A stretch of DNA of 64,000 nt from Pycnococcus provasolii (taxonomy: Eukaryota > Chlorophyta > Pseudoscourfieldiophyceae > Pseudoscourfieldiales): contig CP150579.1 in the NCBI GenBank assembly GCA_049487715.1, forward strand, positions 434,001 through 498,000, written 5' to 3'. Of the stretch, positions 27,445-34,905 are shown in pieces. Each line of letters starts with the position of its first letter. The first letter of the stretch is position 1. The notes beneath the pieces were generated by a model that worked only from the letters and a program-made list of their open reading frames with translations, was not told where the DNA came from and did not search any database. A program made the translations under genes and the position numbers.

Positions 27445-28365
27445 ATGCACGAGGAAGCGTGGTGCAAGTGCCAGGAACTGAGAAAACGATTGAAAGACTC
27501 GGGACTCTATCGTTGGCCGCCGCACTGCAACCTCGTGTACCCCTTCGTGAATGCGAACCAGTTTGACGAACACGTGCCTGCTTTGGCGGAGGCGCTTTCA
27601 AACATGGACGCGTTTGACGCCAAACTAACCGCGCCAGGTGTCTTCTATCACAAGTCAGGTCGTGCGACACTATTTCTAAGACCCGAGCCAATAGAATCGT
27701 TCCAAATGCTTCAAGCAAAGCTTCAAGGCGCCGTCCCTTTCTGTCATGAGCAGACATCGAACCATGGCGGAGTCTTCACGCCTCACCTCACCATTGCGCA
27801 CTTCGACAGCCACGACGATGCGCGAGAGGCGGAAGCTTCCCTTATCGCTGAAGGACCATTTCCTATCCATTGGCGTGTGGGCGAGATCTTCCTGTTGTCG
27901 CGCGACGGTCCTGACGCGCAGTTTGGCGTGCGGCGTGCAATCTCGCTGAGAGGCGATAACGAGAGCGCGTTGCTCTCGAACGTGTGTGGCACGAAGGTGA
28001 CGGTGTTTGGCGACATCGTGGACGAGTCGAACGAGTCGATATCGCCTCGTCACGTGGCAGTGGATGCAAGTCACGGCGCGCGCGTGTATTCCCGCACAGA
28101 TGCTTGGCGCGAACTGCCGACACTTGCCGACGAGAATGAGACGGCGACACTTGTGACTGACGAGGAGGAGCACATGCGCCTTTGTCTTGCGCGTCGCATG
28201 CGCACGAAGAACCCGCCTCTCGCGGGCATGCCAAGCCGCGAGCTGTGCGACAGCTGGGGCGTGGAGACGCGGCAGGCCAAGAAGAGGAACCGGCGTGGTC
28301 GTCGCCGGGGTGGTCGTTCGCGTTCGCCGACACCACCGGAGACGGCGGCAGGAGACAATGCCTGA
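27307..28365 (+). CDS. 2H phosphoesterase (2'-5' RNA ligase-like) with Arg/Gly-rich tail; start unresolved
   Basis: The 2H superfamily cleaves or forms cyclic/2'-5' phosphodiester bonds in RNA or nucleotides. Two histidine motifs are visible: HCNLVYPF (HxN) and HLTIAHF (HxT), about 85 residues apart, as in the poorly studied eukaryotic 2H branch. The first beta strand (HTTVCAIPTP) lies before the first ATG (27445) in a frame open from 27307, so the annotated 5' end is a frame limit, not a start codon. From the ATG the protein is 306 residues. After the phosphoesterase domain (~200 residues) a linker leads to a strongly basic tail (KKRNRRGRRRGGRSRS) likely to bind RNA. The first histidine motif has Asn instead of Ser/Thr, which might weaken activity. 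Confidence 0.7.
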   Translation, partial: EFEFDSQPSSLPEPSIDDVKSTKTTTTSPKPPAKVHHTTVCAIPTPMHEEAWCKCQELRKRLKDSGLYRWPPHCNLVYPFVNANQFDEHVPALAEALSNMDAFDAKLTAPGVFYHKSGRATLFLRPEPIESFQMLQAKLQGAVPFCHEQTSNHGGVFTPHLTIAHFDSHDDAREAEASLIAEGPFPIHWRVGEIFLLSRDGPDAQFGVRRAISLRGDNESALLSNVCGTKVTVFGDIVDESNESISPRHVAVDASHGARVYSRTDAWRELPTLADENETATLVTDEEEHMRLCLARRMRTKNPPLAGMPSRELCDSWGVETRQAKKRNRRGRRRGGRSRSPTPPETAAGDNA

Positions 28366-28575
28366 CTATGCGTTTCGTGTAACTGTCGTGTACTATTTTT
28401 AAAGAAAAGACGAGCACGTGACGGCTGGCGTGCTGTGCCGTGCTGTGCTGTGCGGTGCTATGGAGCAGTTGTGGAGAGAGGAATTTTTCTGATTCGCGGA
28501 TTCGGGGATTTGTCCCAACTCCAACGCCACTTTTTCCACGTGTCAGCCGAAATAAACCACGTCCCACCGGGTGGC

Positions 28576-29481
28576 ATGTCCCTCGCTCGCGCAGCACGCT
28601 CGCTATGCCGCTTACTCGTGCGTGCTCGTGCTCACCGCTTGTACTCGTCTTCCTCTTCACTCTCACCCATGGAGCACGTCACTCTAACCACCCCAGCTGC
28701 TGGCGTGCTCGTCGTTGAGCTCAACCGACCGAAAGCACTCAACGCTTTAAGTGATGCGCTGATGAAAGATCTCGGCGTGGCGCTCGCACACGCTCAACAG
28801 GATCAGGCGGTTGGCGCGGTCGTCATCACGGGGAACGACAAGGCATTCGCCGCGGGCGCGGACGTAAAGGAACTTGCGCGCGAGCATGCCAACCGCGAAG
28901 ACTGCGTAAAAAAAGCGTGCCTCAAGACGTGGTACGACGCCATGGGAGCTACGTCGAAGCCCAAAATTGCAGCAGTGCGCGGGTATGCATTTGGAGGAGG
29001 GTGCGAACTCGCGCTTGCGTGCGACATCGTCATCGCCGCGGAGAATGCGCACTTCGGCTTGCCCGAGCTGTCGCTCGGAACGATACCAGGATTTGGTGGA
29101 ACACAGCGTATGATACGCGCGGTGGGCAAGTCGAAGGCTATGGACCTCATCTTGACAGGACGGCGCATGAAGGCTGACGAGGCGGAGAGGAGTGGGCTGG
29201 TAAGCCGCGTCGTGCCCGTCGAACGATGCCTGCCAGAGGCGGTGGAAGCGGCGCAGGCAATTGCCGCGCTGTCGTCGCCCTCCGTCGCCCTCGCCAAGCG
29301 TGCCGTAGACGCCGCGGACGCCTTTGTCGCCCTAGACGAGGGCCTCGAGTTTGAGCGACAGCTTTTCTACGACACCTTCGACCTTGACGACCGACGGGAG
29401 GGTATGGCAGCGTTTTGCGAAAAGAGAAAGGCTGCGTTTACCGACTCCGCCGTGGCGCATGCCACCAGCTCCGCTCCCTGA
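28576..29481 (+). CDS. Mitochondrial enoyl-CoA hydratase (crotonase family)
   Basis: 301 residues from the ATG at 28576. An Arg/Ser/Ala-rich N-terminus (about 30 residues, no acidic residues) is a good mitochondrial presequence. The crotonase core is complete: oxyanion-hole segments AFAAGADVKEL and GYAFGGGCELALACD, catalytic Glu144 (GGGCEL) and Glu164 (LPELSLGTIPGFGGTQRM), the same spacing and numbering as in the well-studied mammalian short-chain enzyme. It adds water to trans-2-enoyl-CoA in fatty acid beta-oxidation or branched-chain amino acid breakdown. Length matches the family (~290). Both catalytic glutamates mark it as a hydratase rather than an isomerase or dehalogenase. Preceded by TGCTGTGC-type repeats at 28431-28455. 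Confidence 0.93.
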   Translation: MSLARAARSLCRLLVRARAHRLYSSSSSLSPMEHVTLTTPAAGVLVVELNRPKALNALSDALMKDLGVALAHAQQDQAVGAVVITGNDKAFAAGADVKELAREHANREDCVKKACLKTWYDAMGATSKPKIAAVRGYAFGGGCELALACDIVIAAENAHFGLPELSLGTIPGFGGTQRMIRAVGKSKAMDLILTGRRMKADEAERSGLVSRVVPVERCLPEAVEAAQAIAALSSPSVALAKRAVDAADAFVALDEGLEFERQLFYDTFDLDDRREGMAAFCEKRKAAFTDSAVAHATSSAP

Positions 29482-29538
29482 GCAAATCAATGTAACTCCG
29501 AGACATGTTTCGTTCACTCCCAAACATAGTGAGCGTGC

Positions 29539-30324
29539 TTACAATTTTTTTACAAAGTGTTCGTATCCGGGAACAATGGAGCGAAACGTCAGCCCAACGC
29601 GCGCGGGTGCGTCGTTTCCTTCAAGTGGCAGCGCGTGTTTCCACGCCGTTTGCATATCCTCGCCTCGCATGACGAGTGCGGATCCGTGTTCCAGTTGTAG
29701 GCGCATCTCTCGCTGACTTCCCCCGCGCTCGGTGAGAACGAACTCTCTTGGTCCCCCGAGAGAAATGGATATGACGTACTTATCCTCTCCGTGCGCTCTC
29801 ACTTCGTCTCCGTGCGCGTCGATATGCCCTTGTCCTCGCCTGTAGTAGTTCGCAAGGCAACTCGTTAGTTTCGTCGCATCAAGTTTCCCTCCATATCTTC
29901 GTTGGCAGTACTCCGCTGCCTGCTGCGCTGCGCGTCTTGCCGAGAGAAGTTCAGGTAAGTTTGCCGGCCAAGGAGCAGGGTGTAATAAGAGTCCCACGAA
30001 CCAGAAATCACAGCATGTATCGCCCCAGTACGCCGCCAAACGGTCTTGCGGCCCGTTGTCGTCCGTGTATTGGTGCCAAAGCGAGCCAAGAGCAGTGCTA
30101 TTCTCCACGTCGCCCGGTCCCTTACATGCGCCGAGTTTCTCGAGCAAGGTTGACGCGACATCGTCGTCGAGCGCGTTCGGCACGTACATGCAGACGCACT
30201 TCGGGTTTTCATCGACGAGCACACGCACATTCGACGAGAACTCATGCGAGTTCAAGACGTCATTGTTGTCTTGGTTGCCGACAAAGTCCAAGGAGGAGGA
30301 CGCCATGGCTTGGTGCAAGAGCAT
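29539..30324 (-). CDS. AlkB-family 2OG-Fe(II) dioxygenase
   Basis: 261 residues from the ATG at 30324 (a second ATG at 30306 is also possible). Iron ligands are His167 and Asp169 in GHIDAHGDEV and His230 in TAWKHALP. Arg242 and Arg248 in ARVGLTFR form the AlkB-specific 2-oxoglutarate/substrate pair. SISLGGPREFVLTER and LEHGSALVMRGEDMQ match the AlkB beta-helix strands. Family members remove alkyl groups from DNA, RNA or proteins; the HxDxxxE pattern and the 'QTAWKHALP' segment resemble the ALKBH2/3 (nucleic acid demethylase) type, but the N-terminal nucleotide-recognition part is divergent, so the substrate is uncertain. It is convergent with the hydratase, 57 bases between stops. Confidence 0.85.
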   Translation of the reverse strand: MLLHQAMASSSLDFVGNQDNNDVLNSHEFSSNVRVLVDENPKCVCMYVPNALDDDVASTLLEKLGACKGPGDVENSTALGSLWHQYTDDNGPQDRLAAYWGDTCCDFWFVGLLLHPAPWPANLPELLSARRAAQQAAEYCQRRYGGKLDATKLTSCLANYYRRGQGHIDAHGDEVRAHGEDKYVISISLGGPREFVLTERGGSQREMRLQLEHGSALVMRGEDMQTAWKHALPLEGNDAPARVGLTFRSIVPGYEHFVKKL

Positions 30325-30407
30325 ATGGAAGTGTCACAGAGCAGAGAGAGAAAACGAAGGGAAGAGAGAAGAAGAGGGAGGAGGATTAGGGTATTACGAT
30401 GAGAGGA

Positions 30408-30442
30408 TTAGGGTTAGGGTTAGGGTTAGGGTTAGGGTTAGG
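30408..30442 (+). repeat. Interstitial telomere-type repeat (TTAGGG)~6
   Basis: Five perfect TTAGGG units plus a partial sixth, in the gap between AlkB and the flippase. The preceding bases (about 30387-30392) have another isolated TTAGGG. Confidence 0.95.
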
Positions 30443-30661
30443 CCTGCTTTCCGGCCTGCTTTCCTCCTCCCCTTTGGGCTTTCCTCCCTGGCACCCCACC
30501 CAGGGGGCTGCTTGGCATCGGCGGCTTGGCGATTTCTCGAGCCATTATTGGTATCTCTCGCAGATAAGATATCCCTTACGATCGAACTGCTTGTAGATCT
30601 CACAGGAGAACAACATTCAGCTGTGCAAGGCATCTCTTCGGCTGGCGGTGGGATCTCGGCT

Positions 30662-33600
30662 ATGCCTCCTTCGTCAGCGTCGTTTGTACGACAACATGGT
30701 GGTCATGTTGACTACTCCGCGCCTTTTGGGGCGGCCTCTTCCTCTTCATCTGCATCTTCACCTTCATCTTCGCAACATCTCATGTGGTCTCGGTCAAAAT
30801 CCAACGCCGTGCGAAACACGAAGTACACATACCTGACATTCGTGCCGCTTAACCTTGCGGAGCAGTTTCGAAGATTCATGAACAGATACTTCCTCCTCAT
30901 CGCCACGATGCAGCTGTGGCCAGCCATCGCGCCAGTCAACCCGTGGAGCACGTGGGGGCCGCTCATCGTCATCGTCGTCATATCCGCCGCACGAGAGCTG
31001 AACGACGACGTCAAGAGAGGCAAGGCGGACGACGCGTACAACGCGCGTGCCGTCCGACTCGCAGAACCGGGAGAAGGAGGCGCAAAGCAAGCTACGTCAA
31101 GACAAGTCAGGCCAGGTGACGTGCTCATCTTAAGGGACGGCGACGAGTGCCCGTGCGACGCCGTCGTGCTGGCTAGCCACCTGCCGGCCAACGCCGTGCT
31201 CATCGAGACGAGCGCACTCGACGGAGAGGCGGACGTCAAGCGGCGAGTGTCGCCGGTGCCGGATGCCGCGTTTGCGCCAGGCTGCGAGGTGCCAGCCGCC
31301 AGCGGCGAGGTCGTCTTCCCGCCACCCGATGGTGACGTGCGCACGTTCCGCGGCGTCGTGCGCCTCGAATCAGGAGAGACGTTCGCATTCCACGAGGCGC
31401 ATGCGATCCTCAAGGGATGCACGGTCGTCCAGTGCGGCCCACCTGCGATGCGCAGCCGCGCTTGGTGCGCCGTCGTCGCCGTGTACACAGGCCAGGAAAC
31501 GAAAGTGGCTGTCGCGTCCTCCGCCGCCGCCGCGGCGCCGCCGAAGCGTTCTGCGCTAGATGCCAGAGTGGATGCCGCGCTTGCGGCAGTGTTCGCAGTG
31601 CAGATGCTCGCAGTCACATACTGTGGCATCGTGCGAGGAAACACGTGGAGAGAGCAGGTGGCGCCAGCACACTGGTACCTTGCCGAACAGCACCAGCCTG
31701 ACGTCTGGTACCTGCCGCTTCTCATCCCGCTGCGCTTCGAGCTGCTGTGCAGCGTGATGATCCCCATAAGCCTCAAGGTGACGCTCGACATTGCGAAGAG
31801 CTACTACGCGAGACTGATTGACTGGGACTTGAAGATGGCAGATGGACCGAAGCGCATCGCCGCGCGTGCCAACGCGACGGAGATCGTGGAGGACCTCGGA
31901 TGCATCACGCACCTGCTGTGCGACAAGACTGGCACGCTGACGGAGAATCGTCTCAGGCTCGTGAGCTACGGCGTGATGGTGCCTGTCGGCAGTGGGATTG
32001 GTGAAGGCGTGGGACGGTATGTTTACCAAGTTCCCGCGGCACGGCGCATGAGCGGCAGCTCGGAGGCATCCGCAAGCGGCGACGGAGGCAGCTTAGCGTC
32101 GAGTGCCACGACGAGCCGTCCGCTGCGACAAAGGCGGCACCAGATACCGGCCGGAGCAGCTGTCGCGGCGGACGAGGAGCTTGCACTCCTCAGTTCGACA
32201 CCAGGAGGTAGAACAACCGCGGAAGAGTACTCGGCGTCGGCGGGCTACGGCAATATTGTCGACGATGAGACACACGTTGCCGAGCGACGTGGCATGCTCA
32301 CCGCCGCACTTTTGTGCACGAGTGTCACGGCGGTGCCGCCCGCGCCTGACCGCCCCGCGGCGCTGAGCGGCGCATCGCCAGATGAGCTTGCTATCGTGCA
32401 AGGTGCGGCGCGCACGGGATATGTGCGCATGCAGCGTCGTGAGGACGTGACAGGATCGTGCACGCTTGACCTTGGCGCCGGCGGGGGCGGTCTGCAGACG
32501 TACGAGATTCTCGATGTTCTCGAGTTCACCTCCGAGCGAAGGCGCATGTCTGTCGTCGTACGCGGTCAACTGCCCACGGGTGGCGTGGCGGGTGGTGGCC
32601 AAATGTCTGGATGGAGAGGACGTGGCGCGCCGTCATCCGACTCAGATCGCCTCTTTCTCGTGTGCAAGGGTTCCGTGGACGTCGTCTTCTCCGAGCGTCG
32701 TGTGGCATCGACGTCGACGACGGCGGCGGAGCAAGGTCATCAGGCTGCGGAGTTTCTATCGCTCAAGGGCCTTCGCGCGCTAGGCATCGCATGGCGTGAG
32801 CTGTCCGCCGAAGAATACGCATCGTGGTCCGCCGCGGCAAAGAAGGCGCGCGAGAGCCTGCATCGCCGCGACGAGCACGTCGCGGCAGCTTACGACCAAA
32901 TCGAGAAGGCGTTGCATCCGCTCGGCGTGGTTGGCATCGAGGACGAGCTGCAGCACGGCGTTTTGGACACGGTGACACGCCTTAAGCGTGCTGGCATTGC
33001 AGTTTGGATGCTGACGGGCGATCAGCGCGCCACCGCCATGCACGTCGCTTACCGCGCGGGTCTTGCACACCAGCAGCCTCGAGGTGGCATCGTGGAGTTG
33101 TCTGGCGGTGACGCCGCGGCGATTGCGGAAAGCTTGCGCGAGGCGTCCACGCGTGTGCGCGACCCGCTCCTTGCCGGCGTCGATCATATTGTCGTGTTGC
33201 ACGGTGACACACTAAATGGATGCCTGAGTGCAGAGGGCGGCGAGAACGCGCCGACCGCGAGCAGGGGCGAGCTTTCGACCAACGAGGAGCTTCTGCTTGG
33301 CATCGTTGCATCTGTCAGCGGCGTCGTGTGCTACCGCTGCACGCCACAGCAGAAGGCGCGGCTCTGTCGATTTGCGAAGCGAGTTGCCGCGATAGCTAGC
33401 CCTGGCAGCCGCGTGGCCGCGATTGGCGATGGAGGTAACGACGTCTCGATGATACGCGCTGCCCACGTCGGCGTCGGCGTGGCTGGCCGCGAAGGCTCCG
33501 CGGCATGTCTCGCCTCGGACTACGCGATTGAGAGGTTTCGACATCTTCAGCGCCTTGTGCTGGTTCACGGCCGCTATGCGCACAAACGCACCGCCCTCGT

Positions 33601-34489
33601 GACGGCATATTCTATATACAAGAGCGTCTTGCTGAGCCTATGCCAGCTCCTTCACAACGCCTTCTCGAGCGCGTTCAGCGGTGCCTCGCTCTTCCCTGCC
33701 TCGAGTCTGATGCTTTACAACGCGCTGTACACGAATGCCGCCGCGCTCTTCCTGGTACTCGACAAGGACATTGACGAGGAGGAGCTCCTTGCGCGTCCGG
33801 AGTGCTACCACGCTGCGAGGTTGCTGCAGCCAATGCTGCTGCCCAACAGCCACGCGGTACAGACTGGGTCTTCCGCCATTTGGAGCGGTGGCGACGTGCT
33901 CGGCGTTTCACCAGGCGGCACGAGCGCCGCATGCAGTCCGGCGCCAGAGTCAAGCAGCAGCTCGCCAAATGGTGCGCTGTCGTCGTCGTCGTCGCTGACG
34001 AGCGGTCGTGCCGCTCTCGGCGCCGTGCACCTGGCATCGTGGCTCGGCAAGGCTGCGTGGGATGCGTCGCTGTCGTATGCTGTATTCGCTTCGAGTCTTG
34101 GCGTCGACTCGTCGTTCTCGGGCGTTCTGCGCGGAGGCGGTGACACGACAGTGGAGGCGAATGGCGTTTTCAGCGCCTGCCTGTGGGCGGCGGCGCTAAC
34201 AGCGACGTTGAGTGCGAGCCGCCTGACCACCTGGCAGCTGGCTGGCACGTGGCTTCCGATGCTTGTTTTTTACCCCTTCACGTATCTGATCTCCGACGTG
34301 CGCAACCGCGGCGACGACGGCGGCAGTGCGCTGAGCACATTTTTGCACCCCGCGTACGCGCTGAGTCTCCTGCTCGTGGTTTCGCTCGTGCTGCTCCCTT
34401 ACTTGCTTTCGCCCATGCTTGCGGTGCGTCGTTCTTGGCTTCAGCTCCTGCACGCGCTTCAGGTTGGCGGTGGTTCGTCGAGATACTAA
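30662..34489 (+). CDS. P4-type ATPase (phospholipid flippase)
   Basis: 1,275 residues from the ATG at 30662. P4-ATPases move aminophospholipids from the outer to the inner leaflet in plasma membrane, Golgi or endosomes. The N-terminal motif TKYTYLTFVPLNLAEQFRRF and NRYFLLIATMQLWPAI mark the P4 class. There is an actuator DGEAD (TGES in other P-types), the phosphorylation motif DKTGTLTEN with Asp421, a nucleotide domain GASPDELAIV, the phosphatase-domain GDQRATAMHVAY, and GDGGNDVSMIRAAHVGVGV at about 920-940. Membrane segments lie near residues 70-120, 310-390 and in the last ~300 residues. An Ala/Ser-rich insertion occupies about 455-520. P4-ATPases usually need a CDC50 subunit; none is in this window. 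The GDK of the hinge motif is GDQ here. Confidence 0.93.
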   Translation: MPPSSASFVRQHGGHVDYSAPFGAASSSSSASSPSSSQHLMWSRSKSNAVRNTKYTYLTFVPLNLAEQFRRFMNRYFLLIATMQLWPAIAPVNPWSTWGPLIVIVVISAARELNDDVKRGKADDAYNARAVRLAEPGEGGAKQATSRQVRPGDVLILRDGDECPCDAVVLASHLPANAVLIETSALDGEADVKRRVSPVPDAAFAPGCEVPAASGEVVFPPPDGDVRTFRGVVRLESGETFAFHEAHAILKGCTVVQCGPPAMRSRAWCAVVAVYTGQETKVAVASSAAAAAPPKRSALDARVDAALAAVFAVQMLAVTYCGIVRGNTWREQVAPAHWYLAEQHQPDVWYLPLLIPLRFELLCSVMIPISLKVTLDIAKSYYARLIDWDLKMADGPKRIAARANATEIVEDLGCITHLLCDKTGTLTENRLRLVSYGVMVPVGSGIGEGVGRYVYQVPAARRMSGSSEASASGDGGSLASSATTSRPLRQRRHQIPAGAAVAADEELALLSSTPGGRTTAEEYSASAGYGNIVDDETHVAERRGMLTAALLCTSVTAVPPAPDRPAALSGASPDELAIVQGAARTGYVRMQRREDVTGSCTLDLGAGGGGLQTYEILDVLEFTSERRRMSVVVRGQLPTGGVAGGGQMSGWRGRGAPSSDSDRLFLVCKGSVDVVFSERRVASTSTTAAEQGHQAAEFLSLKGLRALGIAWRELSAEEYASWSAAAKKARESLHRRDEHVAAAYDQIEKALHPLGVVGIEDELQHGVLDTVTRLKRAGIAVWMLTGDQRATAMHVAYRAGLAHQQPRGGIVELSGGDAAAIAESLREASTRVRDPLLAGVDHIVVLHGDTLNGCLSAEGGENAPTASRGELSTNEELLLGIVASVSGVVCYRCTPQQKARLCRFAKRVAAIASPGSRVAAIGDGGNDVSMIRAAHVGVGVAGREGSAACLASDYAIERFRHLQRLVLVHGRYAHKRTALVTAYSIYKSVLLSLCQLLHNAFSSAFSGASLFPASSLMLYNALYTNAAALFLVLDKDIDEEELLARPECYHAARLLQPMLLPNSHAVQTGSSAIWSGGDVLGVSPGGTSAACSPAPESSSSSPNGALSSSSSLTSGRAALGAVHLASWLGKAAWDASLSYAVFASSLGVDSSFSGVLRGGGDTTVEANGVFSACLWAAALTATLSASRLTTWQLAGTWLPMLVFYPFTYLISDVRNRGDDGGSALSTFLHPAYALSLLLVVSLVLLPYLLSPMLAVRRSWLQLLHALQVGGGSSRY

Positions 34490-34760
34490 TAACTACTACT
34501 CATATAATTTAATAGTGATAAGATATGTAAGTACTATGTACAGTATTCCTACAGAACAGAACAGTACCGGTACAGTGAGTTCCGTGACGTGACCATGCAC
34601 TACTCTATCCATACCCGGGTTTCGGAATTCCGAGTTAGGGTTAGGGTTTTGTTCTTCCCCCTGCCAATGCGCGCGTGCTCCTCTCGAGGTTGCTTCTCGC
34701 CGCGCCCACCCCTCCCCTCCTCTGCTCCGCACTGCACTTCGCGCGTTACTTGAGCTTGCG

Positions 34761-34898
34761 ATGGCTGACGGCGCGACGACGGTTTCCGTGCTGATAATAG
34801 TCTCTATTTGCCTGGTGGCCTTCTTCGCCACCCTGGGCGCGTATGCGCGCCGAACGGGTGTCGCCGCGTCAGGTGGTGGAGGGTTCACGCAGATGTAG
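34761..34898 (+). CDS. Possible 45-residue single-pass membrane protein
   Basis: ATG at 34761, stop TAG at 34896-34898. The predicted product has a short polar N-terminus (MADGATT), one hydrophobic helix (VSVLIIVSICLVAFFATLGAY) closed by ARRTG, and a Gly-rich tail ending FTQM. This arrangement looks like a genuine small membrane protein. It ends 7 bases before the ATG I chose for the sialyltransferase-like gene, so it could instead be an upstream ORF on that mRNA. I do not recognise a family. Confidence 0.4.
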   Translation: MADGATTVSVLIIVSICLVAFFATLGAYARRTGVAASGGGGFTQM

Positions 34899-34905
34899 TA
34901 GTGGT

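Noticed and set aside
30056-30661. Extension of the flippase frame upstream of 30662
   Set aside because: It runs through the TTAGGG array and the opposite-strand AlkB gene. The ATG at 30662 gives the normal P4-ATPase N-terminus.
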